Shown: positions 27,532 through 36,201, numbered from the stretch's first letter. The stretch: 64,000 nt of DNA from Limibacterium fermenti (GCF_041902845.1 NZ_CP159486.1:3472001-3536000); one strand, 5' to 3'. A program made the numbers and translations. Notes: generated by a model from the sequence alone, not told the origin.

Positions 27532-27913
27532 AGAGGAAATTATAGAACTATTGAATACGATGTTGGATTCAATTCGCATTTTAGAAGAAAGGAATAAGAA
27601 TGTCCAATCTGTAAATGATTTTTTGTCAACGCCATGGGGAATGATCCTGTTGGATGCCAATTTAATGCGCATTCAATTTATAGGGGAAACAGCTTCGGCG
27701 ATCGATAAAAAAACCGATAAATCACTGTTTATCGACTATCCTAATATCCCATGGAAACAAATATACAGTATGAGAAATTTTATTTCACATCAATATGCAG
27801 ATATTGATCCCGAAATGATTTTAGTAACTCTAAAAAAACACATACCACCCTTAAAATTGACTATCAAGCAAATAATTAATGATTTATCTGCGAGCGGAAA
27901 TAATAAAATCTAA
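27515..27913 (+). CDS. hepT: HEPN-domain toxin HepT-like
   Basis: 132 residues from ATG at 27515, all helical. The HEPN ribonuclease motif RX4-6H is seen as RNFISHQY near residue 90, with the Tyr after the His that MNT partners modify. HEPN toxins cleave RNA as dimers. It pairs with mntA just upstream. The unit sits between the GH9 gene and the symporter, separated from the latter by 8 bases, so the symporter may be co-transcribed. Confidence 0.87.
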   Translation: MQSTLKEEIIELLNTMLDSIRILEERNKNVQSVNDFLSTPWGMILLDANLMRIQFIGETASAIDKKTDKSLFIDYPNIPWKQIYSMRNFISHQYADIDPEMILVTLKKHIPPLKLTIKQIINDLSASGNNKI

Positions 27914-27921
27914 AATTCAAC

Positions 27922-29400
27922 ATGAGTCCTCTATTGACATTAACCATTATCATCGCCTATTTCGGCATTCTTTTCGCCATATCGTATTTTAGCGGCCGTA
28001 AAGCCAATAACGCCGGGTTCTTCTCGGGCAACAGGCAATCGTCGTGGTACCTGGTGGCTTTTTCGACCATCGGAGCCGCCATATCGGGCGTCACATTCGT
28101 ATCCGTTCCGGGAATGGTGGCTACGGCCAATTTCTCGTACATGCAGATGGTGCTGGGATTTGCCGTGGGACAGTTCATCATCGCCTTTGTCCTCATCCCC
28201 TTGTTTTACCGGATGAACCTGACCTCGATCTACGAATATCTCGAAAACCGCTTTGGCGTGTCGAGTTATAAAACGGGGGCATGGCTTTTCTTTATCTCCA
28301 AAATGCTGGGCGCGGCGATCCGGCTGTATATCGTGTGCGTCGTGCTGCAATTGCTGGTGTTTACGCCGTTGCACATTCCCTTTGCCGTGAATGTCTTGTT
28401 TACCGTGGGGCTGGTATGGCTTTACACGTTCCGCGGCGGAGTGAAAACGCTGATCTGGACGGATTCTTTCAAGACTTTCTGCCTGATTGTCTCCGTCGGC
28501 CTCTGCATTTATTATATCGCAAAGGATTTGGGAACCAATATAGCCGGCGCCATCACGCTGATAAAGGACAGTGAAATGTCGAAGACGTTCTTTTTTGAGG
28601 ATATAAACGACAAACGATACTTTTTTAAGCAATTCCTTGCGGGCGTTTTCACCATGATCGCCACCACGGGATTAGACCAGGATATGATGCAAAAATCGCT
28701 CAGTTGCAAAAATCCTTTGGATTCACAAAAGAACATGATTACCGGAGGCATCTTGCAAATATTTGTGGTACTGCTTTTCCTGATGCTCGGCGTACTCCTT
28801 TACACGTATGCGTCGGTCAATCAAATAGTGCTGCCGGCAGATGGAGATGAAGTGTTTCCCTTCCTTGCGGCGGGTGGCTTTTTCCCCGCTATTGTGGGCG
28901 TTCTCTTTATCATCGGACTGATCGCCGCAGCGTATGCCGCCGCCGGATCGGCCCTTACCGCCCTCACGACTTCTTTCACCGTTGACATTCTCGAAAGCCG
29001 CAAGCATAAAACCGAACAGCAGGTCACCCGCACCCGCAAACAAGTGCACGTGGCGATGGCCATTGGGATGGGCGTGGTTATTTACATCATTAACATACTC
29101 AATAACGAGTCGGTGATTAATACCGTATATACATTGGCGAGTTATACCTACGGGCCCTTGTTGGGAATGTTCGCTTTCGGCATTTTCAATAAACGGGCTA
29201 TTCGTGACAAATGGGTGCCTCTTATCGCCATCGCATCGCCTATTCTTTGCTTTATTTTGGATGTCAATTCGGAACAATGGTTCGGCGGATACCAATTCAG
29301 CCATGAACGTTTAATACTGAATGCATTTTTCACGTTTATGGGACTGCTGTTCCTGACTATGGGAAAAGACAGAAAACGCCTTCTTCACGAAAGGGTGTAA
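27922..29400 (+). CDS. Sodium:solute symporter (SSS family)
   Basis: 492 residues with 13 predicted membrane helices of the LeuT fold, starting MSPLLTLTIIIAYFGILFAISYFSG. SSS signatures include FSTIGAAISGVTFVSVPGM in helix 2, FFISKMLGAAIRLY, a conserved WTDSFKTFCLI, and GLIAAAYAAAGSALTALTTSF in helix 9, which carries sodium-binding small and hydroxyl residues. Inner-membrane uptake of a sugar, sialic acid-like compound or amino acid is typical. Its place after susCD 2 and the GH9 enzyme suggests uptake of the released monomer, but this is inference. Confidence 0.9.
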   Translation: MSPLLTLTIIIAYFGILFAISYFSGRKANNAGFFSGNRQSSWYLVAFSTIGAAISGVTFVSVPGMVATANFSYMQMVLGFAVGQFIIAFVLIPLFYRMNLTSIYEYLENRFGVSSYKTGAWLFFISKMLGAAIRLYIVCVVLQLLVFTPLHIPFAVNVLFTVGLVWLYTFRGGVKTLIWTDSFKTFCLIVSVGLCIYYIAKDLGTNIAGAITLIKDSEMSKTFFFEDINDKRYFFKQFLAGVFTMIATTGLDQDMMQKSLSCKNPLDSQKNMITGGILQIFVVLLFLMLGVLLYTYASVNQIVLPADGDEVFPFLAAGGFFPAIVGVLFIIGLIAAAYAAAGSALTALTTSFTVDILESRKHKTEQQVTRTRKQVHVAMAIGMGVVIYIINILNNESVINTVYTLASYTYGPLLGMFAFGIFNKRAIRDKWVPLIAIASPILCFILDVNSEQWFGGYQFSHERLILNAFFTFMGLLFLTMGKDRKRLLHERV

Positions 29401-29445
29401 ACAAATCAGGAACGGCTTTCGGTTATTCATATCTCGGTCTTTTAT

Positions 29446-29455
29446 GGGGGGGGGG
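29446..29455. repeat. Homopolymer of ten G
   Basis: Ten consecutive G on the plus strand between the symporter stop and the broken ParE gene, just downstream of the point where the toxin reading frame ends. Confidence 0.9.
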
Positions 29456-29462
29456 CCGTTTG

Positions 29463-29546
29463 TTATGGAAACAGGAAAGCATAATAATCGATGGCATTTT
29501 CGATTTCCTTTTGAGCGCGGGGCGAAATGATAATCCTATATGCCAT
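29463..29546 (-). pseudogene. Truncated RelE/ParE-type toxin (27 codons left)
   Basis: ATG at 29546 overlaps the antitoxin stop, and the reading MAYRIIISPRAQKEIENAI then DYYAFLFP is the normal N-terminus of a ParE/RelE toxin. A stop follows at once (29463-29465). The remaining 70 or so residues of the family are missing, and a G10 tract and the symporter gene follow. The toxin must be inactive. Confidence 0.75.
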
Positions 29547-29790
29547 ATTTCTTGCTAAGCCGGCTGATAGACTCCTCAGCAGTCATATAAGCACTTTCAT
29601 CTTCCTGCAAGCGTTCATCCAAAACAGCTTTCATATCGGTTGAAAGATCCACATCACCATCAGCCTCTTCTACAATGATTCTGATCGGTTTTGATTTATA
29701 CGTTGCTTTAATAGCATCGAGTATGTCGACACTCACTTCTTGTGCCGACGTTAAATGATAAGTCGTGTACATCCTATTCTTTTTTGTCAT
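29536..29790 (-). CDS. Orphan antitoxin-like protein upstream of the broken ParE
   Basis: 84 residues (or 78 from the second ATG at 29772, MYTTYHLTSAQEVS). It resembles small Bacteroidota addiction-module antitoxins: a short N-terminal part, an acidic middle (RIIVEEADGDVDLSTDMKAVLDERL) and a C-terminal helix with EESISRLSKKYGI. It overlaps the truncated toxin by 11 bases. A TACTTTTG -7 element lies at 29831-29838 on the minus strand. With the toxin lost it is an orphan. Confidence 0.7.
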   Translation of the reverse strand: MTKKNRMYTTYHLTSAQEVSVDILDAIKATYKSKPIRIIVEEADGDVDLSTDMKAVLDERLQEDESAYMTAEESISRLSKKYGI

Positions 29791-29875
29791 TTGCCATTAT
29801 TCCTTGACGATATATCCAAATTTGCATGATCAAAAGTACAGAAAGTTTCATCATATACATATACAAAATATTTTT

Positions 29876-29908
29876 TTTGGCAGAATCGGTTGGTTGATGT
29901 TATCTTTG
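29876..29908 (+). promoter_or_regulatory. Promoter of dacB
   Basis: TTTG at 29876-29879, a 21-base spacer and TATCTTTG at 29901-29908, 24 bases before the ATG: a full Bacteroidota promoter. Confidence 0.7.
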
Positions 29909-29932
29909 TGAAAATCATTTTTTTTTATTTCT

Positions 29933-31369
29933 ATGAAACCAATAACTTTTCTCCTCTTTTTTTGCGCCTTCGTTTATGCGGGATATTCACAGCCCGTTTT
30001 GCAGCACTTACTGAACGATCCTGCCCTCAAGCATGCATCGGTGGGTGTATGTGTCACCGATCTCAACACCGGGAAGGAGGTTCTCCGGCACGATGCCGAA
30101 AAGTCCCTCACTCCGGCTTCGACGTTAAAGTTGATCACGACCGCTACCGCACTCGAATTATTCGGAGAGAACTATCGCTATAAAACCGATATTGCGTTGG
30201 ATACGGCCGATCCTTCACGGATTTTGGTGTTGGGAAGCGGCGACCCCACCTTGGGAAGCGAGGCTTTCGGAAATAATCCGAATGCGTTTTTCACTTATAT
30301 AACAGAGGCATTGAAAAACGTGCTTCCCGGCGATAACGCCTATTCAATCTATGTGGTGGACAATCTTTTCGGGTACGATGGCATCTCGCCCGAATGGACG
30401 TGGATCGATATAGGCAACTACTACGCTTCGGGCGCTTACGGCATCAGCATTTTCGATAACTCGTACAAAATTGTTTTCGATACATCCGACCGGAATATTC
30501 CTCCGCGCATTCTCCGCACCGAACCCGAAATAAAGGGTTTGACGTTCGTCAATCATTTATCGCTCAACAATAGCGGGCGTGACAACGGATATATTTACGG
30601 CACGCCTTTCTCGTACGAAAAGACCCTCAAAGGAGATATTCCTGCCGGGAAAAGCCGCTTTTCTATTAAAGGGGATATCCCCGACCCGGGACTTTTACTC
30701 GGCCAAACGCTGGCTGAATACATGACCCGTGCGGGTTACCGGATCGAGAAAGTCGAAACAGCACGGCAAGATTACTTGTTACGCTTCTCAAATCGAAACA
30801 AACCGCTGGCCTATTCTGTCGGCAACGTCCTTTGCACGCAGACATCGCGTCCTTTGAAAGAAATTATCCGGGAGATAAACGTGACGAGCAACAATCATTA
30901 TACCGAACATCTGATTCGGACGTTGGGGAGAAATCAAGCCCCGGACATATACGCGGATGCCCTCCAACAAGGGATTGATTTTGTGAATGACTATTGGAGA
31001 CAAAAGGGAATTTCCACATCCTCCCTCACGATGTACGACGGCTGTGGTCTCGCGCCGCAGAATGCCGTAAGTCCGGCATTTCTCAACCAGATGCTCTACT
31101 ATATGTACACCCAGAGCCGTTATGCCGATGCATTTTATCAATCGCTCCCCCAGGCCGGAAAAGACGGGACGTTAACGAATTTCATGCAAGGAACGAAAAA
31201 CGGGAATTCTATCCACGCCAAGAGTGGAAGCATCGGTGGCGTGCAATGCTATTCAGGTTACTTAATCGACAAGAATAAAAAATATGCCTTCACGATTATG
31301 GTGAACACGTTCAATGGAACACGCTCTCAGGTAAAGAGCGCCATAGAACGTTTTTTGTCAACACTCTGA
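29933..31369 (+). CDS. dacB: D-alanyl-D-alanine carboxypeptidase/endopeptidase, PBP4 type (S13)
   Basis: 478 residues with a signal peptide (MKPITFLLFFCAFVYAGYS). Periplasmic class C penicillin-binding protein that trims the terminal D-Ala or cuts cross-links in peptidoglycan. The serine motif SxxK is PASTLKLIT near residue 63, SxN is VTSNNHYTEHL near 322, and KTG appears as HAKSGSIGGVQCYSGY near 430. The large insertion between SxxK and SxN that marks the S13 family is present. Single-gene unit with its own promoter and terminator. KSG in place of KTG is common in this group. Confidence 0.93.
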   Translation: MKPITFLLFFCAFVYAGYSQPVLQHLLNDPALKHASVGVCVTDLNTGKEVLRHDAEKSLTPASTLKLITTATALELFGENYRYKTDIALDTADPSRILVLGSGDPTLGSEAFGNNPNAFFTYITEALKNVLPGDNAYSIYVVDNLFGYDGISPEWTWIDIGNYYASGAYGISIFDNSYKIVFDTSDRNIPPRILRTEPEIKGLTFVNHLSLNNSGRDNGYIYGTPFSYEKTLKGDIPAGKSRFSIKGDIPDPGLLLGQTLAEYMTRAGYRIEKVETARQDYLLRFSNRNKPLAYSVGNVLCTQTSRPLKEIIREINVTSNNHYTEHLIRTLGRNQAPDIYADALQQGIDFVNDYWRQKGISTSSLTMYDGCGLAPQNAVSPAFLNQMLYYMYTQSRYADAFYQSLPQAGKDGTLTNFMQGTKNGNSIHAKSGSIGGVQCYSGYLIDKNKKYAFTIMVNTFNGTRSQVKSAIERFLSTL

Positions 31370-31416
31370 CAACTCCGTTTATCCGCCCATACGGTTAACG
31401 GATAAAATACGATCCT

Positions 31417-31462
31417 AAATATCCCGTCAAACGGAGCAAAGCCGTCGGACGGGATATTTTTC
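31417..31462 (+). terminator. Intrinsic terminator after dacB
   Basis: AAATATCCCGTC at 31417-31428 pairs with GACGGGATATTT at 31448-31459, followed by T residues. It may also serve the convergent FKBP gene. Confidence 0.88.
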
Positions 31463-31481
31463 TTCTCATCATTTAGAAACG

Positions 31482-32045
31482 CTACTCGACAATCTTAACG
31501 AGTTCCACCACATACACCAATGTAGTATATCCTCTAATATTGAGACTGGTATATCCGTTCGAGCCGTATCCTAACGACCAGGGAACCCATATCTCCCACT
31601 TATCTCCCACCTTCATATGTTGCAAAGCCAGGCTTAGCCCCTCTACAATGCCCGAAGAGACGGCTAAAGTGGAAGGAATATTATCGCGCGAATAAACGAA
31701 TTCCCGTTTATTCGTAAATGTATCGCCATCATCTCCCGGATAGGTATCGCCTTGCGACCAATCAAATTTATACCATCCGGTGTAATACACCTTTACATAA
31801 TCGGTAAAGGCCGGCCTTGGTGAGTCGTCATCTGCTTTTTCGATTGATTTATACACAATATAGGCATCTTTACCGGATAAGGCCGTGATTTTATTGTCTT
31901 TATAAGCGGGGTCCGAAGCTATTTTTTCAAATTGTTTCTCGTTGTCCAATTTCCATTGATCGTCGAACGTAACCGTTTGATCGCCACAAGCCGTAAATGA
32001 GGCAAGAAAACAAAGACTTAATAGTATATTTAATAGTAATTTCAT
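31482..32045 (-). CDS. FKBP-type peptidyl-prolyl isomerase lipoprotein
   Basis: 187 residues from ATG at 32045. The lipoprotein signal ends at LASFTAC (Cys near residue 20). The FKBP fold is recognised by DYVKVYYTGWYKF, GIVEGLSLALQHMKVGDKWEIWVPWSLGYGSNG and the last strand TTLVYVVELVKI. Such proteins catalyse proline isomerisation or act as chaperones in the envelope. It follows glyS by one base, a gene pair I know as common in Bacteroidales. The frame begins at a TTG three codons earlier that would overlap glyS; the ATG is preferred. Confidence 0.88.
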   Translation of the reverse strand: MKLLLNILLSLCFLASFTACGDQTVTFDDQWKLDNEKQFEKIASDPAYKDNKITALSGKDAYIVYKSIEKADDDSPRPAFTDYVKVYYTGWYKFDWSQGDTYPGDDGDTFTNKREFVYSRDNIPSTLAVSSGIVEGLSLALQHMKVGDKWEIWVPWSLGYGSNGYTSLNIRGYTTLVYVVELVKIVE

Positions 32046-32046
32046 A

Positions 32047-33591
32047 TTAATCAACCAATTGTTTCAATAAATATTTCATATCCGTTTTGCTTGAGATAAA
32101 ATCGTTCAACGAATCGACTGTCACCCGTTCCTGCTCCATCGTATCGCGGTAGCGGATAGTCACCGTATTGTCTTGGAGCGTCTGATGATCGATCGTCACA
32201 CAAAAAGGCGTTCCGATGGCATCCTGACGGCGATAACGTTTTCCGATACTATCTTTCTCGTCATATTGGCACGAGAAACTGAATTTCAAGTCAGCGACAA
32301 TTTCACGGGCCTTTTCGGCAAGTCCGTCTTTCTTCACCAACGGAAGCACGGCCAGTTTAATGGGCGCCAGCATTGCCGGGAGTTTCAACACGACTCTCGT
32401 TTCACCATCTTCCAATGTTTCTTCGGTATACGCTCCGGCGATGATCGACAAGAAGATCCGATCGACTCCGGCCGAGGTTTCTATCACATAAGGAGTATAC
32501 GATTTTCCGAGATCGGGATCGAAGTACTGCATTTTTTTGCCGGAGAATTTTTCGTGCTGGCTAAGGTCGAAATCGGTACGGGAGTGAATCCCTTCCACTT
32601 CCTTGAAGCCGAAAGGCATTAAAAATTCGATATCCGTCGCCGCATTGGCATAATGAGCGAGCTTGTCATGATCGTGAAACTGATAATTCTCGTTGCCAAA
32701 TCCCAACAACTGATGCCATCTCAAACGAAAACTTTTCCACTGCTCAAACCACTTCATTTCTTCGCCGGGACGCACGAAAAACTGCATTTCCATTTGCTCG
32801 AACTCCCGCATGCGAAAGATAAACTGACGGGCGACAATTTCATTACGAAAAGTTTTTCCTATTTGCGCAATGCCGAACGGAACCTTCATCCGAGTCGTCT
32901 TTTGGACGTTCAGGAAATTCACAAAAATCCCCTGCGCGGTTTCCGGACGGAGATAAACCTGCATGGCGCCATCAGAGGTGGAACCCATTTCCGTTTTGAA
33001 CATCAAGTTAAACTGGCGGACCTCCGTCCAGTTTCTCGTTCCACTTATGGGACACACAATCTCACAATCAATAATGATCTGCCGGAGATCGTTTAAATCA
33101 TTTGCATTAAGAGCTTTGGCATAACGAGTATGCACGTCGTTCCGTTTCGACAGGGTTTCCAGTACCCGAGGATTGGTTTCGCGGAACTTCTTTTCATCAA
33201 AAGAATCGCCAAACCGTTTGGCCGCTTTACCGACCTCCTTTTCAATCTTCTCATCCAGTTTAGCCAAATACTCTTCGATAAGCACGTCGGCGCGATAACG
33301 TTTTTTACTATCCTTGTTATCAATCAACGGATCATTAAAAGCATCGACATGCCCCGACGCTTTCCAAATAGTGGGGTGCATAAAGATCGCGGAATCCAGC
33401 CCAACCACATTATCATGGAGGCGAACCATCGCGTTCCACCAATATTGTTTGATATTGTTCTTGAGCTCCACCCCCATCGAGCCGTAATCGTAAACAGCCG
33501 CCAAGCCATCATATATTTCACTCGATGGAAATACGAATCCGTATTCCTTACAATGCGATACTATTTTCTTAAAAACATCTTCTTGCGCCAT
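32047..33591 (-). CDS. glyS: Glycyl-tRNA synthetase (alpha2, class II)
   Basis: 514 residues. Charges tRNA-Gly. The opening FKKIVSHCKEYGFVFPSSEIYDGLAAVYDYG is the class IIa signature of dimeric GlyRS. Motif 2 appears in IAQIGKTFRNEIVARQFIFRMREFEQMEMQFF, and motif 3 in the SAGVDRIFLSIIAGAY region. The anticodon-binding domain includes CVTIDHQTLQDNTVTIRYRDTMEQERV. It is the first gene of the glyS-FKBP unit. Complete and normal. Confidence 0.96.
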   Translation of the reverse strand: MAQEDVFKKIVSHCKEYGFVFPSSEIYDGLAAVYDYGSMGVELKNNIKQYWWNAMVRLHDNVVGLDSAIFMHPTIWKASGHVDAFNDPLIDNKDSKKRYRADVLIEEYLAKLDEKIEKEVGKAAKRFGDSFDEKKFRETNPRVLETLSKRNDVHTRYAKALNANDLNDLRQIIIDCEIVCPISGTRNWTEVRQFNLMFKTEMGSTSDGAMQVYLRPETAQGIFVNFLNVQKTTRMKVPFGIAQIGKTFRNEIVARQFIFRMREFEQMEMQFFVRPGEEMKWFEQWKSFRLRWHQLLGFGNENYQFHDHDKLAHYANAATDIEFLMPFGFKEVEGIHSRTDFDLSQHEKFSGKKMQYFDPDLGKSYTPYVIETSAGVDRIFLSIIAGAYTEETLEDGETRVVLKLPAMLAPIKLAVLPLVKKDGLAEKAREIVADLKFSFSCQYDEKDSIGKRYRRQDAIGTPFCVTIDHQTLQDNTVTIRYRDTMEQERVTVDSLNDFISSKTDMKYLLKQLVD

Positions 33592-33743
33592 AAAAACATT
33601 TTACTTTCCATTACGCGTTTTAGTCCGTGTAATGCTATTAAACTCTTTTTCTGAAAACCAAATCACAAAGTAAACGTTTTTTTTTGACATCTCACACACT
33701 TATCTACGGATTAATAAACAAGGAAGGAACCCATAAGCTGTAA

Positions 33744-34046
33744 TTAACGAACATCAACAGGGTTTAACGCGAGAACTTTTCCCGTTCGGATAAGCGCCTT
33801 TGTCGATAATGCTGCGCGATAGGAACTGACAACTGATAGCCCACAAAACTTACTGGCGAAAGTTGAATAGGTACTGTCAGGATTTATTATTTTATAGGTT
33901 CCGTTAATCCAGCGAGTCCCTTCAGGAGTGGCCATCCCGGTCATTTTCCAGATGCCGCATATCGAGGTCGATTCGGGAAGATGGTTTTGTGCATGGAGGA
34001 TGAGCGATGCAAAAGCAACCATCGCGAGTAAAATATTTTTTTTCAT
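33744..34046 (-). CDS. Small secreted protein, probably truncated DUF4488-like
   Basis: 100 residues with a signal peptide (MKKNILLAMVAFASLILHAQ). The mature start NHLPESTSICGIWKMTGMATPEGTRWINGTYKIINPDSTYSTF resembles the lipocalin-like DUF4488 family of Bacteroidota, which is usually about 140-150 residues. The last 35 residues do not follow that pattern, so a frameshift or truncation is likely. Function unknown. Confidence 0.5.
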   Translation of the reverse strand: MKKNILLAMVAFASLILHAQNHLPESTSICGIWKMTGMATPEGTRWINGTYKIINPDSTYSTFASKFCGLSVVSSYRAALSTKALIRTGKVLALNPVDVR

Positions 34047-34082
34047 TGGAATTTGGTTTTAATGTTTAGCTAAATAGAATAG

Positions 34083-34123
34083 AAAAAGGAGGCGTTCAAC
34101 AAGCATCCGGTTGAACGGCCTCC
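34083..34123 (-). terminator. Intrinsic terminator of the 34144-34821 gene
   Basis: On the minus strand GGAGGCCGTTCAAC pairs with GTTGAACGCCTCC (one bulge), followed by five T. It lies 20 bases after the stop. Confidence 0.85.
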
Positions 34124-34143
34124 CGTCATTTGTTCCGTTATGC

Positions 34144-34821
34144 TCACTTGGAGGGTTTCGCCCTGGAAGCAGCCGTCTTTCCTCTGTCCATGATCTTACG
34201 CGCCTGACGGTAAGCCATTGCGAATTCCGTTCCCTTGAATATGGATATCAGGCTGTCCATCACATACAAAACGCCGCGCATATCGGTAAAAAGTTGGGGC
34301 AATACATCCTGATTCTGTACGGCACGGTCTATCGTGATATCACGTGGGCGAGAGATATGCGCCTCGTAGGCATCGATTAAACCTTTAAATTCAGTCAGTT
34401 CTACCTCCGTAATCTGGTAAGGAGCGAGTCCCTCCGGGGGTAATGCCGAAAGACGGGTGTGAATATCGCGCATCTTGGCAATGGCTTGTTTACCGTCGAT
34501 ACCCGAAAGTGAACTGCGACTCACCCGCAGTTGGTCGTGAAGTTCCAGATTTTTGTTATCCAGAGCATAGATGCTGCCTCGCTTGGAAAGGTCGGCAGCC
34601 ATGTCGAAAGCGTCGAATGCGACGTTCTTTTTTTCGGTAGTTGCGCCCGAAGTTTCGATTTCGGAGCGTTCGGCCGATGCATTGATTTTGTTTTTAATGT
34701 CCCAAAATCGGTCTGTGGCCTCTGTGAAACGTGTATTCACTGCCCATACGCTTTTGTATGTGTTGAGGGTAGTCCCCACGGAGTCGGTCATCAGATTAAA
34801 ATTGACATCTTTTGTTGTCAT
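34144..34821 (-). CDS. Uncharacterised helical Bacteroidota protein
   Basis: 225 residues, nearly all helical, opening MTTKDVNFNLMTDSVGTTLN and closing with a basic tail (RGKTAASRAKPSK). No signal peptide or membrane segment. The middle holds FDMAADLSKRGSIYALDNKNLELHDQLRVSRSSLSG, and near the end is VLPQLFTDMRGVLYVMDSLISIFKG. I do not recognise the family with certainty; architecture and a nearby long tandem array recall the DUF6261-like gene at 56476. It has its own promoter 36 bases upstream and its own terminator, so it is a monocistronic unit. Confidence 0.7.
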   Translation of the reverse strand: MTTKDVNFNLMTDSVGTTLNTYKSVWAVNTRFTEATDRFWDIKNKINASAERSEIETSGATTEKKNVAFDAFDMAADLSKRGSIYALDNKNLELHDQLRVSRSSLSGIDGKQAIAKMRDIHTRLSALPPEGLAPYQITEVELTEFKGLIDAYEAHISRPRDITIDRAVQNQDVLPQLFTDMRGVLYVMDSLISIFKGTEFAMAYRQARKIMDRGKTAASRAKPSK

Positions 34822-34856
34822 ATCAATTCTGTTTTAGATGAAACCTTTACGTCCGG

Positions 34857-34888
34857 CAAATATAAAAACAATGATAGTAATCTCCAAA
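34857..34888 (-). promoter_or_regulatory. Promoter of the 34144-34821 gene
   Basis: On the minus strand TTTG (34888-34885), exactly 20 bases, then TATATTTG (34864-34857): a full-consensus Bacteroidota promoter. Confidence 0.75.
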
Positions 34889-34947
34889 CAAATCCGTAAA
34901 AAAATATATTTTCCGTTCATTCTTCTATTTATGAGCCCACTTTAAAT

Positions 34948-34979
34948 TAAAAAAGAGAGTTATCGGATACTATCCTCTC
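34948..34979 (-). terminator. Intrinsic terminator upstream of that promoter
   Basis: Minus strand: GAGAG pairs with CTCTC around a loop that itself holds GGATAGTATCC, followed by six T. It would end transcripts coming from the response-regulator gene through the 42-bp array. Confidence 0.65.
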
Positions 34980-34981
34980 AT

Positions 34982-35119
34982 TTGAATAACCGGGGCAGGT
35001 TTCCGCCTTGAAAAGGCGGGATATATCAAGCCCAATATAGAGCATAGGGTGACTGGCATTCTTCCCGGCCCTCGTCGCCGAGAGGACAGCCTATTGCTTT
35101 ACCGGGCTCACTTATTCAA
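34982..35119. other. GC-rich, structured block bounded by inverted repeats
   Basis: 138 bases delimited by TTGAATAA (34982-34989) and TTATTCAA (35112-35119). Inside is a perfect hairpin CCGCCTT-GAA-AAGGCGG and several further GC-rich complementary segments. It lies between the terminator at 34948 and the 42-bp array. It may be a structured RNA or a small mobile element; no known family recognised. Confidence 0.4.
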
Positions 35120-35157
35120 TGCCGGCCGGCGCTAGAATGAGGTACCTTCCTCCTTGT

Positions 35158-35517
35158 TCCGCATGGCAAGGCAGCAGGCCGGCCCTTTTCATCGCCGGCA
35201 GAACACTTGACCCGGCCAGTGTTCCGATTGAGACTACCGGCATGACACTTGGTCAGGACAGGACCGAAAAAGATGCCGCCAGTATGACACTTGGTCAGGA
35301 CAGCCGTTCACTTGACGCTGCCGGCATGACACTTTGTCCGCCCAGCGGTTCGCTTGACACAATCAGCACGACACTCGGTCAGGACAACAGGACGCTTGAC
35401 GCAATCAGCATGACACTCGGTCGGGACAGCGGTTCACTTGACGCCGGCAGCATGACACTTGGTCAAAGAAGGAGTTCACCGGATGCCGGCAGCGCGTCAC
35501 TCGATACGGGCAGACGG
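35158..35517. repeat. Tandem array of about 8.5 degenerate 42-bp units
   Basis: Units begin at 35158 (weak), 35200, 35242, 35284, 35326, 35368, 35410, 35452 and 35494 (partial), exactly 42 bases apart. Most start with a variant of ATGACACTTGGTCAGGACAG and end in GCCGGC or ATCAGC. Because 42 is a multiple of three, the plus strand shows a 14-residue peptide repeat (MTLGQDSRSLDAAG type). The array fills the gap between the response-regulator stop and the structured block. Confidence 0.9.
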
Positions 35518-36162
35518 TTAGATGTAATATTCGATGGAATCCATCAGGCCGATACCATACGCATATTTGGTGGCTTCATAGATATTTTTGACCCCCAGCT
35601 TGCGAAAGATATTTTTCTTGTGTGTAATAATCGTATGCACGCTCGAAAACCGGATGGCCGATATCTCTTTAGCCGTCTTTCCGGTAGCTAATAATTTGAG
35701 TATTTCAATCTCCGTATGAGTAAGGGCCGGTATCTCGTCATACTTGTGATCCATAATAATGTCTTTCACCTGCTTACAGATGAACCGGCGATTTTTGACC
35801 GCATACTCCAACGCAAGGACAATTTCGTTTTCAGGACTATCTTTCAATAAAATGCTCATGAAAGGATACTTGTCAATTTCCCGAATCACTTTTTCAACGG
35901 CATCATTCATAAAAATGATCCAATGAGAAGATGGAAACTCGCGATGGAGAGCGATGACATCGGATATGGACAAAGAAGCAAAAGACAAATCGATAATGAT
36001 GATCGCTTGCGAATGATCATGCAGAAAAGCCTTCAGATCTCTTTTATTTTCGACTTCAACAATATCCGGGTTCTCAAATTGTTGTCGAATAATAAAATGA
36101 AGTCCTACACGTGTAATATATTGATAGTCATAAATTCCAAAATCACTCATTCCGGTTTTCAT
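35518..36162 (-). CDS. NarL/LuxR-type response regulator
   Basis: 214 residues. The receiver domain (1-125) is diverged but keeps the phospho-acceptor Asp in AIIIIDLSF near residue 58 and the switch Lys in SILLKDSPENE; the usual acidic pair near residue 10 reads YDYQ, so phosphorylation is plausible but not sure. The LuxR helix-turn-helix (145-205) is textbook: LTHTEIEILKLLATGKTAKEISAI, then SSVHTIITHKKNIFRKLGVKN. No histidine kinase lies next to it. The gene ends directly at the 42-bp tandem array, which would form its 3' UTR. Confidence 0.85.
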   Translation of the reverse strand: MKTGMSDFGIYDYQYITRVGLHFIIRQQFENPDIVEVENKRDLKAFLHDHSQAIIIIDLSFASLSISDVIALHREFPSSHWIIFMNDAVEKVIREIDKYPFMSILLKDSPENEIVLALEYAVKNRRFICKQVKDIIMDHKYDEIPALTHTEIEILKLLATGKTAKEISAIRFSSVHTIITHKKNIFRKLGVKNIYEATKYAYGIGLMDSIEYYI

Positions 36163-36201
36163 TATTAAGCGCCTGTCCGCAAAACGGCTGAAACTTATTT
36201 T

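Noticed and set aside
34982..35119. Cobalamin riboswitch
   Set aside because: Only about 12 bases of the B12 box match; the core GGTG/CCCGC/ACTGT elements are absent and the downstream gene is not a B12 gene and has its own promoter.
35119..35691. Plus-strand reading frame with 14-residue repeats as a real protein gene
   Set aside because: Frame is a by-product of the 42-bp array; its last third lies antisense to the response-regulator gene, and no promoter or signal is seen. Listed as repeat instead.
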